This document shows positions 1 to 14,400 of a stretch of 64,000 bases of DNA, piece after piece. A program made the position numbers and the translations under genes. How positions within the stretch are numbered: position 1 is the first letter of the stretch; each line of letters begins with the position of its first letter. Source of the stretch: Xylaria sp. FL1777 (taxonomy: Eukaryota > Ascomycota > Sordariomycetes > Xylariales > Xylariaceae). Under the pieces are notes generated by a model. That model was given only the letters and a program-made list of their open reading frames with translations. It ran no database searches and was not told the origin of the DNA. The stretch is from NCBI GenBank assembly GCA_022578965.1, contig MU400705.1, forward strand, positions 1-64,000, given 5' to 3'.

Positions 1-3000
1 TTTAAATAGTTTATAAAATTTATAATATATTTTTAGTATTTTGTTTAGAATTTTTTTTGCGATTTTTCTAATTTTTTTGCTTTATTTTTTACTTTCTTAA
101 TTAATAATTTTTGCTTTTTATTAAATTAAAAAGTTATTAATTTTTAATTATAATATTTTTAAAATAATATTATAATTAAATATATTAGCAATATTTAATA
201 TAATTTATTTTTTATATTTTTATATAAATATATTAAAAGGTTTAGTTTTTTTAAATATATAACTATTATTATAACTAAAAATGCTTTTATTAAATTTTTT
301 AATCTTTTAAGATTTTTGCTTATATTTTTAGAAAATTTTATTTTGTTTTATTACTTTAAATAAAATTATATTAGCTTATGTTTTTAAGTTAATTAAAATG
401 TTATATTTTTTTTTTAATATATAAGTTTAATTTTAAATTAATTTTGCTAGTTATTATATTAAACTTTATATAAAACTTTAGTTTTTTTAGCTACTTATTG
501 CTTTTTTAATAAATGCTTATTTTGTTTTTTAATTTTTTTTTATAAAATGTTTAAACGTTTGTTTTATTTTGCACTTTAGATATTATTATGCTTTGTTTTG
601 TTTTTGCTTTTAATTAAGCTTTAAATTATAGTTTTTAAGCTTTTTTACTTTTAGCAACTATTTTTTAATATAATTATGCTTTAATTAACTAGTAATATTT
701 ATAATAATTATTTTTATATTTTTTTAAAATAATGTTATAAGTATAATTAAAATTTTTTTTAAATGTTGTAAATTTTCGTAAATTTTTATAGTAAACTATA
801 ATTATAACTAATTACTTTAATTTATAAAAGTTCTATATTTTTATTTTTACAATTTGTTTAAAAAACTAATTATTTTTTAGTTTATTAAATAAATATTAAT
901 AGCAATAATATATTATATAGCAATTTTATAATACTTTATTATATTTTAAATCTTTTAAGCATAAAATATTATTATTGTTTTTTATTATAGTTTTGTTATA
1001 ATAATAACTTTTAGTAATTAATTAAATTATTAGCTTTAGTTTTTAAAACATATTAGTTTTTGCGTTAACTATTAATACTTTTTTATTTTATTATATTTAA
1101 AGCAATTTAAGCTATAAAAATACTTTATTTATTTTTATTAATTTTTTTTTATAGTATTTTTTATAGCTTTTAATTTTATTTGTTTTTGCTTTAAAGTTTT
1201 ATAAGTTTTATTTTTTTAAGTTTATTTAATAATTAAATATTTTAGTAGTTTATAATTAATTTAATAATTATATTATTTATAGTTATAGTTTTGTTTTTTT
1301 AAATATAACTTTTTTTTAAGCTATATTTTAAGCTTTAATAGTTTAAAATTTTTATAGTTTTATAAATCTGCTAATTATATTAACTTATTATTTTTTATTA
1401 TTTGTTACTTTTAATTAAATTATTTTTTTAAGTTATATATTAAACAACTTTAATTGTTTATATAGTAAATATATTTTTTTGCAATTTATTTTAATAACTA
1501 TAAAGCTTTTAAATAGTATTTATATGTTTATTTATTTTAATCTGTATAAATAAAGCATTTAAATTTATTTAATATAATATTTTTATTTTAACTTAAAATA
1601 GCAACTTTATATTTTTGCTTTAAAAACATATTTTTTAAATTGTTTTATTGTTTTTTATTGTTTTAAACTTTTATAACTTGTACTTTTTTCTTAAGTTAAA
1701 AAATCTTTTTTTTTTATAGCTTTTTTTTCTGTTTTTTTTTTTAAATTAGCATTATTTTTAAAAATGTTCTTTTTTTTTATAGTTATAACATTTAACTTTA
1801 AACATATTTTAAAGTTATTATTCTTAAACTTTACTAATTTATTTAAACCTTTATTTAATACTTTTTTAAGTATTTTTTTTTTTTTTTTTTTAGTTTTTTT
1901 AGTTTTAAAGTACTAATTAAATAATTATTAATTAATTATAATAGCTATATTAATATACATATTAATTTTTGCTAGTTTATTTATTTTATATAGTTTGTTT
2001 TAAACTTAAGTTTTAAGTTTACTATAAAATAAATAAAACAATATAAGCTTAAGTAATTTTAAAATTATTATTAATTATTTAAATTTTATAGCATAATTTA
2101 TTACTATTTTTGTTTGTTTTAAGTAATAAAATGCTTTTTTTATATATTTTGCTTTTTAAATATTTCTAAATAATATTTTTATTTAATTTTTAAACTTAAC
2201 GTAATTTTTAAAAATCTTTTTTATTTTTAGCTTAAAATTAGTTAACTTATTAACTTTTAAAAAATCTTTTAAAATAAATTAAAACTATTTTAGTACTTTT
2301 TTTAATAAAAATTATAAAATAATTATTATTTTTTAATTTTTTTTCGTAATAATAATAAAATGCTATTTTAAATAAAGTTTAGCATAAATTAAAAAAGCTT
2401 TTATATTTATAAATTTATTATAAAGCTTTAAAGCAATAAGTTTAAAACTTTTAATGTTTAGCACTTTTAATATTATAAATAATTTTAATAATAAAAACAG
2501 TAATAATAATAAAAAGTTAAGTTTTTTATTTTAAGTTATTATTTTAAGTATAGCAATAATAAAAATAAGCGTTAAATTTACTAATAATAATATTAATATT
2601 AATTATAGTATAATTATTTGTTTAAAGCTTTAACTTATTATTATAATAGCAAATATTATTACTACTTTAATTATTATAGCTAATATTTATGCTAGTTTAA
2701 AAGTTATAACACTTAATATTTAAGTTATTCTTTAAGTTAAAACAACTAGTTTACTTTATAATGCTAGCATTAACATTAATTTTTTTTTATTACTACTGCT
2801 TAACTTTTTTTCTTTTATTATTGCTTTTTTTTTAATAAAAATAACTAATAAAAGTACTAAAATTTGTTATTTTAGTATATTACTAGTTTTAAAAATCTTT
2901 AAAATCTTTAAACTTAATTTTTAACTTTTTATTTTTAGTAATATAACTTAAATCTAGTTTTATTAGTTATTAAATAAAGTTTATTTATATAATGCTATTT

Positions 3001-3200
3001 AGCATTTTTATTTTTTAAATATTTTTTTAGTATATTTTTAAAAGTTTATTTTATAAATTGTTTATTATTTAATTTTTTATACTAATCTTTATTTTTATAT
3101 ATTAAGTTTTATTAATTAAAAAGCTATTAAAATATAATAAATCTATTATATATTAATATAACAGGTTTGCTTTTAAAGTTTTAATTTGCAAATAATAATA
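1..3200. other. Saturated AT-rich repeat debris, T-rich strand
   Basis: No reading frame of useful length survives on either strand. The plus strand is strongly T-rich, with runs of T broken mainly by AGC, GCT and GCA. Remaining cytosines almost always follow G or A, the pattern left in copy A further right. I read it as one or more old repeats mutated to saturation, possibly once coding on one strand. No family can be named. Confidence 0.6.
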
Positions 3201-3415
3201 AAATTTTTAACAGTAATTCATTAAAAAGGTTTTTAAAGTATTTTTATTACTATGTATTAATAAAAGTTTTAAAAAATTAAAAGTAATAAATATATTAATG
3301 CTTAGCAGTTATAAAAAATTAATAGCTAAAGAACTAAAACTAAATAAATAACTAAATACAAAAAATATATAATTATATAAACAAAAAAAAAGTAAAAAAA
3401 GTAATAATCTCTCTT

Positions 3416-3519
3416 AAATTACTGCAAGTTTAATAAGCACTAAATTACTATAAGCTTAGTAAACCTTAAATTACCGTAAGCTTAATAAGCTTTAAATTAC
3501 TGTAAGCCTAGTAAACTAG
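3416..3519. repeat. 26-bp minisatellite, four copies
   Basis: The core AAATTACNGNAAG recurs at 3416, 3442, 3468 and 3494, an exact 26-bp period, each followed by a variant of CTTARTAARCCTT. Differences between units are mostly C/T and G/A. The array is a little richer in C and G than its surroundings and sits just left of a TATATAAAAG sequence at about 3572. It could belong to the control region of a former element, which is inference. Confidence 0.8.
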
Positions 3520-3629
3520 GTAAGTCATTACATAACTTTAGCTTTAGCTAACAAAAAAAGAAATACAAAGTATATATAAAAGCATTAAGCCGCTCTAAAA
3601 GCCACCTTTATGCTAATTTTGTAACAATA

Positions 3630-3700
3630 ATATAAAGATTATTATACTTTATTTTAGTATATATATATTAAATATATAATTATATAAAGCTTATTTAATA
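3630..3700 (+). repeat. 71-bp direct repeat, left copy
   Basis: Matches 10721-10791 over 71 bp with about five differences. In every one this copy has T or A where the right copy has C or G, so this copy is the more mutated. The match does not clearly extend on either side. It could be the surviving part of a long terminal repeat of a retroelement of about 7.2 kb, or an independent small repeat. No primer-binding site or target duplication could be fixed. Confidence 0.6.
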
Positions 3701-6700
3701 CTAATTAATAGTTATATTTATACTTTTAACTTATTTGCAATAAACTATAAATTAGCTAAAGTAATAATAAAGTTATATAACATATTTTTATTTTAACTTA
3801 TTAAAAAAAAATTTGTTCTTTATATTACATTTGTTTTTTTTTTAATATACGGATATATTGTTTAGTTTATTTCTTTTAATTAGCTAAAGTAAGCATATAT
3901 AAAGAAAAAAAAAAATCTAATTTATTTACGTATAAAAACCAAACTTTTAATTTGTTTATTAGTATTAAAAACAAAATAAAAAAAATAGCAAGCAACTTTA
4001 TTACTTTTTTAACTATATTGCTATATAAACACTAGGCAATATATTAATTATACTGCTATATAAAAGCAAAACAGCAATTTATATAACTTGAATATAAAAT
4101 TAAATATATTATATAATTTAGCTAAATTTACTATGTTTTAAAAAAACAAACAATTATTTATAACGCTTTTAAAGTTAAAGCTAGTTATTTTTATATATAA
4201 AGATTTAGCTAAAAACGTTTTAATAAGCATATAATAAATAAATATTTAGATTAATGTTAAAATATAAAGCTAAAAAATTAATTTTAGCTATATAACTAAA
4301 ATTAAGCTAAATATTAAGCTAGCATTTTATTATGTTAACTATTTATATTTTTGTAAACTATAAAACTATTTTTAAAAAAGGTTTGTTAAAACTTTTAAAA
4401 AATAAACAAAAAATTATTTCCAAAAAATTCATTAAAGCATATAAAACGGTTTGTTTAAAAACCTTAAGTTAAAAAAAATCTACTCTATATTAAAAATAAC
4501 TATAATTTAAAAGCTTATAAAAATAACTTATAAAAACTTTATAATTAAAAAATTAAAAAAACTACTAAATATTTATTATATAATAACTATTTAACTATTA
4601 GTAATATTTTTAATATTAAGCTAATAGCTAAATATTTTTTTATATAATAGTTAAAACTCTTTAAACTATTAATATATTAAACTACTTTTTAAAAACCTAA
4701 GTTTTAATATATAATTTTAAACATAATAATATAAATATTAATTATAATTAATTTAGCTAAATATTAAACATTAGAATTTTTTTAAGCTATTTAATTTTTA
4801 TATAATAAAAGCAAACTATAAACTAATTTTTTAACTAGTCTATAAATATTTTGTTTAGTATTATTTACTGCAAATATTAAAGCAAGAAATATATATTTAT
4901 ATAATATTAAATTTAGCTATTAAAAGCATGTTTTTAAACTTATTTTTAATAAAGTTTATATAAAACAAATTTATATTTTTTAATAAATATATTGCTTTTT
5001 AAAAAAGCTAAAACTTAAGCTAAAATTATATAAGCAAGCTATATAACTTATTATATAATAAAGCTTATTTATTTATTACTGCTTACTAATATATTAAAAT
5101 TATAAAAAACTAATATTATACTATATTTTTATATATTTTAAAAAGTTATATAAAGAACTTTTTCATTAACTATATTAGTTTAAATAAAACTTAAATAAAA
5201 TATATTATATAATAAATACTTATTTTAATATTAATATAAATTATAGCTAGTATTAAGCTAACTAAATAATAGTTTTTTTTATATAAATAAAAAAAAAGAA
5301 CTTAAACTTAGCTTTATATAAAATATTTAAATTAATGCTTAATAAGCTTAAAAAAGCATAGCAAACGTTTAATATTAATTATTAAAGCAAAATTTAATTA
5401 AGTATAAACGTTATATAAGCATATTAAAGTATACTAAAGTTAATTATAACGTTAATTTTTTAAAAATTTATATATAAAAGATTTTTTGCTAATTTATAAG
5501 CATGCTTACGTATAGTATTAAATAATATAGCAAAAACTTTTATATAAAAAAATAATAAGTTATATTTTATAAACTAAAAATATAACTATAGCTATATAAA
5601 AAATTAATAACTTAAATTTATACTAAAGTTATTAAGTTAACTAATTAAATAGCTAAGCTATTTTTAAAGCTATAATTAAAAGAACTAAAACTTTTATATA
5701 AACAAAAAATGCTTTATTTGCTAAAAAAAAAGCTACTAGTTAATATATTATATTTTTTAAAAAAAAGCTTATATAAAAAATATATTTTTTAATTTATATA
5801 AAATAATTTATAGCTAAAAACTTACTTTAAAAGAATTTTTTTTATATATAGCAAAATGCAAAGAATATTTCAAGTTAAATAATAATGCTAAAAATATTAA
5901 TAAAAAATTTAGTAATTAAACTACTTAATATTTAATAAATAGCGCATTTTTTTATTATATTTCATAAAAAAAAATATTTAAAACTATAAAATAATAATGT
6001 TATATAATTAGTTTATATTAAGCAATTATTATTGTATGAACTACTAAAGTAAACTTTAAAATACTAGCGTTTTTAACTATTTAACAGTAAAAAAAGCTTA
6101 ATTAAAAGCATACTTTTAAATATATTTTTATATAAAAATTAATTAAACTTTAAGTAATATTTATATTTGTTTTAATAAAAGTAATACTATAAATATTATA
6201 AGTATTATATAAATAAAAAACGTTTTTAGTATAATTATATATTATATTTTAAATACTTTTATTTTTTTTTTATTTTTATTAAAGAATGTTAACTGCTTAA
6301 AAGTATACTTTAATAATATAAAAAACGTTATTATATAACAAAATAAAAAGATTATTTTTGTTATATAAAAATAAAAACACTTGTTTTTTAATATTAGCTT
6401 ATATAAAGCAACTTTATATTTTATAAAAACAAAACTTTAAAAGCTTTATAAATGCTTTAAATATTTTTATATAAAAAAACTATATAATATGCTTAATTAT
6501 ATAAGCTATAATATTAATTGCTTTGCTTTAAAAAAGATTTAAAAGTTTTGCTATTATTGCTAATTATATAACTAAATATTTTATTGTTTTAAGTTTACAA
6601 TTAAAAATAACTACAATTTTAATTATAAAGTTATAATTAATGCTATATAAATAAATAATAAATAAGTTTTATATATAATTAATATAGCTATATTATTTTA

Positions 6701-8617
6701 AGCAGCTATATTTTTAAAATTTATGTTTATATAAAATGTTTAAAAAGCTTTATATAAATGCTAAATTAATATATATTAAAGACTTTTAAACTATATTATA
6801 TATAATTTTAGCATAAACTTTTTATTTAAAGAATTTTAGAACTAAGCTAAAATTATAAATATAAAATATTAAAAAATGCTTATTAAAGCTTATTAAACTA
6901 TTAGCAAAATAAAAAAAGCATATAAATTTTTTTGTTATATATATAATATATTAAAAGTTAAATTAAATTATTATATAAAAAATAAGTTAATTTTATAAAT
7001 AGTAATTAAAGCTTTAAATAATATTATAAAGCTTAATAGCTTAGTTTTAACGCTTTTTATATTTAAAGCATACTTAAAGGTTAATTAAAACTTTTTTTTT
7101 TTGCTAAATATTATATAAAAAGCAAAAGCAATTAAAAAAACTATAAAAATGCTTTATAAAAAACAAGCAAAAGTTAAAATTAGCTATATAATTTATAAAC
7201 GTAATAAGCTAGCTTTATACAAAATATTATTTTTATTTTTACGCAGTAAAGTTTTTATATAGCATAAAAAGCAAAGCTAAAAAAAACTATACAAAATATA
7301 ATTAATTAAAGAACTTAATATAATTATTAATTTTATAAATAGCTTAATTTGCTTTAAATAAACATAAGTTAAGCTATATTATTATATAATTAAATATATT
7401 TTAATAAACAATAAAAAAAAAATATAACTGCTATAAAACTAGCTATAAAACTAGCTATACAAAAAAAACGTAAAAAACTTAAAAAAGCTAAAAACTTTTT
7501 TATAATATTTATATAAAACATTAGTAATTTGATTTTTATTTTAAAAAAGAAATAAAATTACGCTTTAGTAGTAAAATTACGCAAAAATAGCATTATTAGC
7601 ACTTTTAGCACTTTATTTAAAAAATCGAACACTATAAAGATTAATAACTTTATTATATAAAGTGTTTTTTAGTTTGTAAAATATAACCTAAATAAATATA
7701 GTAATACTTAAATTTTTAAGTTTTGCTTTATATAAAAAATTAAAAAAAAAATAACTAAGCTATCTAAAAAGTTTAAATTAGTTATATAAAGCTATAATAA
7801 TATAAAAAAAAAAACTGTATTAATTTAATTGCTAATAATTTAGCAAATAAGCTAATAGCTATTATTAGCTTTAAGCCTTTTGCTAATTTAAGACTTTAAT
7901 GCTTTAAGTAAGCTTTAAAATATTATATAAGCATATATATAATTAAAAAACAAGCTTGCATAAAAAATCTTTATATAATTATTTTTTAAACTTGTTTTAA
8001 AATATTTTAAAGAAATAATTATATAAATTATATAACTATTATATAGCTTAGCTAAATTAAAGCTATATTAATTTAAAACTTATTATTAATATTACTATAA
8101 AAAACTTAATATAATAATTATTATATATAACTTATATTTATTATTTATATTAAAACTTTTATATAAATTTAATATTATAAGTTTATAAATAAATAATATG
8201 TTTAGCTTTGTTATACTTAAATTTTTAGCAAAAAAAAAATATAAGTTATATAAAGCAAAGTTTTATATAAAGCTAAAAAAAACTTTATAACAAAATTACT
8301 TTATTAAATTTAATAGTAGTTAAGTTATTTTTTTGTATAAAAAAAATATAACGCTTACGTAAAAAAGCTAAATAAACTAATTAGCTTTAATTAACTTTTA
8401 TATAAAAAATGCTACATAATAATATGTTTTTTAATATATATGCAGCGCTTATATAAATAGCATTTACTAATTAAAGGCTATATATAACTTTGCAATTATT
8501 GCTTAAATAATTAACTTAGTACTAGTAAATATTAAAAATTTAAAGTATAAGGTTAAATAGTAAATAAATAATTATAACTATAGATTAACGTTTATATCTT
8601 TAAATTTAAGCTATATA

Positions 8618-8643
8618 AAACTGTTTATTTTTATAAACAGTTT
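8618..8643. other. Perfect 11-bp stem hairpin
   Basis: AAACTGTTTAT, a four-T loop, then the exact complement ATAAACAGTTT. A perfect stem containing C and G is uncommon in this AT background. It is too isolated to assign a role, and chance plus symmetric mutation could produce it. Confidence 0.5.
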
Positions 8644-9934
8644 ATTTATAAATAATATTAACATAACTTTATAACTTAAATTTATTATTATACTTATAAT
8701 AAAGTATTATATAAAAAAAAACTTAGCTTTTAAAATTAAAGAAAATATTATATATTAAAACTTTAGCAAATATAAATAAATAACGTAAAGTATACTAGCT
8801 AATAAATTATATAGCATAATAAATAGCTTTAATAGTGCTATAGCTTTTTATATAATTCTTTAAAAAATTATAGCTACGCTAAAATTACTTTTAATTTTTG
8901 TTATATTATGTTTAAACATAAAATTATTATATAACTATTTAGTAAAGCTAGAAACTACTTAAAAAAAACGCTATATAATTAATATTATATTACTTAAAAA
9001 GTTATATAAAAAGAAAAAAATCTTTAAAGTATAATAAATTAATAGTAAAAATAATCTAGCTAATATATTTACAAAGAAAACATTAAACTAAGCATTAAAG
9101 ACCCTAGTATTTATAAATTAGCTAATTGTACAAATAAAAGCATTTATAAAAAAAAATAAAAATAACTTTTGTATAAATAAATTAAAAAAAAAAAAAGAAA
9201 GTTAAAAGAATACTTTTATACGAAAATTGTTATAATAATTATATAATAAGTAAAAAAGCAACAAGCAAATATATTTAACTTTAAAAAAAATACTAAAAAC
9301 TATAAAATATTGCAAATTTTATATTTTTTTTTATATAACTATTTTTTAAGCTATATATAAATGCTTAATATTTTTTTTTTTATTTTTTTTACTAAATTAC
9401 TATATAACATTTAACCCTTTTTTATTTATTTAAGTATAGTAATTATAACAAGCATTATATAATTGCTAAACATATATAGCATATATATTATTTTAAAATT
9501 TTATTATTTGTTAGCAACCTTAAAATAAAAAGCTTTTGTAGTTTATATAAGCATTTTAGCTATATAAAGCAACTATAATGCTATACAACTAAATAAGTAC
9601 TACATAAAAGTAGCTTTTATAACGAATTATTTAGGCTATAATAAAGGTAATTAAAGCACTATATAAAATTTAAACTTTAATATTAATTAAAGGCATTCAT
9701 ATAACTTAAAACTTGTTATTTTTTATGTAACAAACAATTATTAGCAAACTATTTAAACAATAAGCTATATAAAAAAAAATAAATATATATATTTATATAT
9801 AGCAACTAAAGAAATAATTAATTGTTAAAATTATTAGTTAGTAATTATATAACGTTATAACTACTATTTTAGCTTATAACGCAAAGTTAGCAACTATTAA
9901 TATTATATTATAATAAAGCAATTATTATATAAAG

Positions 9935-9965
9935 ATATATATATATATATATAAGTATATATATA
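9935..9965. repeat. AT dinucleotide microsatellite
   Basis: A run of alternating A and T, interrupted once by AAG. It is a simple low-complexity repeat with no sign of function. Confidence 0.7.
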
Positions 9966-10720
9966 AGAATAACTAAGTATAAAGCTATTATAAATATATA
10001 TATATGTATATAAAGCAGCTAAAAGCAAAATAAGCAGCTATATAAAGTAAAAAGTCTAAAAATATAAAGGCAACAAAAAGTACTACAAAATTTAAGCTTT
10101 TTTTATAAAGAAAGCTTAGCTTTTATACTTTAATATATTACTAAATTTATAGCTATACAAAAAAGGAACCTTTAATTAACCTTAGTATAAATTGCTTACT
10201 GCTAATATTTTATTTTATATTATTAGCTAATATTAGTTAATTATATAACAATAAAAATAAAGAACCTTAATTATGCTAGCAGTAGCTAAACTATATAAAG
10301 GTTTAAATGCTTTATTTAAAAAGCAACTATTTTTAAACTTAAGCTTTATATAACTACAAAGTTTAAAAAAAGCAAACATATAAACAACCTTTTTTTTGCA
10401 AAAACTATAGTACTAAATATTTAACTTTTTACAAAACTAGTTTTTTTTATTTTTTTTAAATAGTATTATATAAAAAAAATTATAACTAAAAAAAAAGTAG
10501 CTAGTGTTAAAATAACTAATTATTAGTTATAACTTTTATATATAGTACGTATAATAAGTTTTATATAAAGACTACTTTATATAAAAGCTATTGCATTAAC
10601 TAAAGTAATTTTAGTGTTAGCTTAGCTTGTATACTAGTAAAGTTCTTATATATAAAAAAGAACTTTTGCTTTATACGAACTTTTTTTTCTTTTAAACATA
10701 TAAAACATAAATAGTTTATA

Positions 10721-10791
10721 ATACAAAGATTATTATACTTTGTTTTAGTACATATATATTAAATATACAATTATACAAAGCTTATTTAATA
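10721..10791 (+). repeat. 71-bp direct repeat, right copy
   Basis: Partner of 3630-3700 and less mutated: it keeps ATACAAAG and TTGTTTTAGTACATA where the left copy reads ATATAAAG and TTATTTTAGTATATA. If the pair are terminal repeat remnants, this marks the right end of the A-rich block, and the strand bias does change soon after. That reading is inference. Confidence 0.6.
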
Positions 10792-11183
10792 AATATTTAT
10801 ATTTAATGCTAACTTTATAATTAAAATACTTTATTATATTATAATATTTTAAGCTTAAATAGTTAAAAATTAAGCTTTATTTATTAATTTATTAATTAAT
10901 GTTATTTTTTTATTTTATTATAAAATTATAAACTTTTAATAATTTTAGCTTTAGTTTAATTAATAATTATTTTTTAAAAAAACTAATAGCTTTAAAACTT
11001 TTAAAATTTATTAAAAAACTTAGCAAACTAAATAAATTAACTAATAATATAATATTAAAATATTTATTTAGTAATTATATTTAATATTTTATATAATATA
11101 TTTTGCTATAATTAAAATATAACTAATAATATATATTAAAATATAATTTTATATAAGCTATTATTAATATTATTATTATTAAT
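10792..11183. other. AT-rich spacer, nothing recognised
   Basis: Very poor in C and G, with no open frame, repeat or hairpin that stands out. It separates the A-rich block from the better preserved island that follows. Confidence 0.5.
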
Positions 11184-11430
11184 AACCCGCTGTGCTGCTT
11201 TGTAGCGCGGTTTTTTTACTTGTGTACTTATAGGTAAAACCGTACAAAAAGCCAAATAAAAACCTTATGCAACAATGTTTACGTTGCTATTTTGAAGTTC
11301 TTTTACCTTGTAATAACTAGTTTTTACTAACTAGCTTGCTAAACAAAAAGTAATAGTTAAAAGGCAGAAAAACTTTTTTTGAAGCTTTTAGACCTTTTAT
11401 TTTTTTAAGAAGCGTATAAAAGCTTTTTTT
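11184..11430. other. Less mutated island at left edge of a T-rich block
   Basis: Keeps GC-bearing sequence such as AACCCGCTGTGCTGC, GTAGCGCGG and AAAACCGTAC, including CC dinucleotides lost elsewhere. It lies at the left edge of the T-rich block ending near 16184. An edge of a former element protected from, or only partly within, the mutated repeat would look like this. No terminal inverted repeat is convincing. Confidence 0.4.
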
Positions 11431-14400
11431 TTGTTTTTTGGAACTTTTAAGGAAACGCTTTTGCTTTTTTTGCTGGTTTTTTCTTTATTTTCTGCTTTTT
11501 TTTTTCTTTTTTTATTTCTTTTTATTCTAACTGCTTTATTATATATTGTTATTTTATTAGTAGCAAGTAATTACTTTGTAATATTACTTATAGCTTTAAG
11601 CTTTTTTATAGCTAGTTATAAGTTTTTATTAATTTATAGCAGCTTAACTATAAAGCTTTTTTATAATTGCTTTTTTTTGTTTTTTAGCAAGTTATAACGC
11701 AGAACTACATACTAAAAAATCTTTTTTTTTTTTATGCATTTGTAGAAAAGCATAAAAAAGCCTAAAACTTTTCTTTTATGCAAGAATGCCTTTAGCTTTA
11801 TTTTTTCGGTGCACATTTATATTATTATAGCTGCTTTATGCTTTAATAATTTGCTATACTTTTTAAAAGCTTTATTTTTGCTAAGCTTTTGCTTAGCTAT
11901 TATTAAATAACTGCTGCTTGTTTTAATTTAGCTTTATTTGCTTATTTATTTTTTTTTTAGTATAATTTTAAGTTTTTTTTTTTTTAACTATTTTTTTTGC
12001 TAAAAGTTTAAAGCTAACGTTAAATTTTTTTTAGTTATGCTTTTATTATTGCTTATAAGCTTGCTTTTTGTTTAGTTTTTAGCTTTTTAAGCTTTTATGT
12101 TTTAAATAAAAGTTTTAATTTTTTTTATTGCTTTTTAAATTAATTTTTTAGCTGCTAAGCTTTTTACGTAGTGCTTACAAGCTATTGTTTTACTACTAAA
12201 ATATAAGTTAATAAAAAAGATCTTTATTTTAGTTTTTAAGTACTTTGTTTTAGTTGCTTTAAAAGCTTTAATTATATGTTTAAAGCATTTATTTTAAGTT
12301 ATTACTAGCAAATTAGCAATGCTTTTTGCTTTGTTTTCTTTAAAGTTTTTGTGCTAAGTTATTACGCTATAAGCTAAAATGTTTTGCATTATTATAACAT
12401 ATATTTGCTTTGCTTTTATTATGTTATTGCTTTATATAAAGTTTTATAGCTTAATTACTATATATAACTAAATGCTTAGTTTTTTTTTAAGCTTTGCTAA
12501 ATATTTTTTTTATTTTATATTTTTATTAAACTATATCTTTAGAAATTTTGCACTGTTTTTTAAGTGTACTATTATATTAAAAAGGTATACTATTTATATA
12601 AGCGCTATTTTATTGCTAAAAAAATACATTAATTTGCTTTTTTGTAGTGCAAACTTTATTTTATGTTGTTTTGCTTAGCTTTTATACGTTTTTTATGCTG
12701 CTTTTAAAGCTTTATAATTTTATTTTACATTTAAGTTTGCTATAATAAAGTTAGTATTATTAGCAAAGCTAATTATTACTAGCTTTTAATATATAGTAAA
12801 ATTGTTATAAAGTATTAAAATATACAAAAAAAAAAAAAAAAGTAAAAATAAAAACCTTTAAAAAACTTTAGCCTTTAGTGCTATTAGCTAAAACACTGTT
12901 TTATTAAAGCAAAAACATATTATATAGTTTAATATAAAAAAGTTTATTTATATAACTATTTAAAAAAAAAAGCTTTTTTATTATAAAATATATATTATTT
13001 TTTTTTTGTTAATAGTATTAAAAGCTTTTATAATATTTAATTGTAGCAAAAATGCTATGCTTTTTTTGCTAATTGCTTTTTTTGCTGTTTTTAATATTAG
13101 TTTAATAGCTACGTTTATTAATTTGTTTTATTTGTTATTTATTTAGTTATTTAATAAAAGATCTTTTTGCTTAGTTATTTTTGTTATGTAGTAATATAGC
13201 TTCTTTTTTAGTACTTTTTTTATTATATAAATAAACGCAATAAAGCATTACTTTTTAGCTATTCTTTTAGTTTTTTTTAACTTTTTAAGTTTAAATATAA
13301 TTATTACTTTTGCTTGCTTAAATTATATTAAGTAATACTTTAATAAAAAGCTAGCAATATATAATATTGCTATTTTTTTTGCTAAAGCAGGTTTATAAGC
13401 TTTAAAAAAGCTATTAAGTAGTAAATTATTTTTTAGTGTTTTTTATAGCACTAATTTTTATATTAGCAATATTATATTTTTTTTTTTTGTATTAATATTA
13501 ACTATAAACTTTTAATAGCTATTATAAGTTAGGTTTTTTTTAAGTATATTAAACAGGTTTACTAATAGTGCAAAAAAAAAGCGTTTTGCTAGTAAAGCTA
13601 TTTTTTTTTTAAAAATATTAACAAAAGGTAGCTTATTTTTTGTTTGTTTTAGTAGTAAAATTATAATAACTTTTAAAGCTAGCTTATAAGCAAACTTTGT
13701 TTATTTAGCTAAGCTTTATAATAACTTAAAATTTTTAAATGCTTTTATAAATGTTTATTTTTAGCTATATTTTTGCGTTTTTTTTATTTTGTTACTAAAA
13801 GCTTTTTTTTTTTTTTTAAAAGCTTGCTACGCTGCTTTAGTTCTTTTGCTTTAAAACTTGCAATATGCTTGTTTTGCTTTTTTTTCTATTTTAACTACTT
13901 TTAAAAACTACTAAAATAATACTTAGTGTTTTTTTTTTATAGTTTTTTTAAGCGTTGTTTTATTTGCTATTTTTACTAGTTACTAAATTAAAAAGTTAAA
14001 AGTATTATTTAGCTTGCTAAATATACATAATATGTACGTTTTTATAATAATAGCTTTTGTTTTTATAGCTGCTTTATTTTTATTTAATTTAAGCTAATTT
14101 TATTTTTTTGCCTTTTTTAAGTATTTCTATAAAGCTGCTTTTAAGTTAATTATAACTTTTAGTGCTTTATAGTTAAAACTTAGCTACTTTAAGTTCTTTT
14201 AGTAAGTAGTAACTAAGTTATTAAACATTTATATTAAGTTTATTGTTAAGCTTTTTTATTTGTGCTTTATTTTAGTTACTTTTTTTTAAAGAATAGCTAG
14301 TATAAAATTTTATTATATAGTAAATTTAAATAGTTTATTTGCTTTTTAGTTTTTTTTGCTTTTTAAGTTTTATAATAAATAATAAAAGTTAAAATTGCTT

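Larger units (their letters stand above)
3701..10720. other. A-rich degenerate block between the direct repeats
   Basis: Seven kilobases with frequent stops in all frames. The plus strand is A-rich with very frequent TATATAA, the opposite bias to the blocks on each side. The uniform bias and flanking repeats suggest a dead retroelement, but no reverse transcriptase, integrase or protease motif can be read through the mutation. Nothing else is recognised here apart from a hairpin and an AT microsatellite. Confidence 0.4.
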
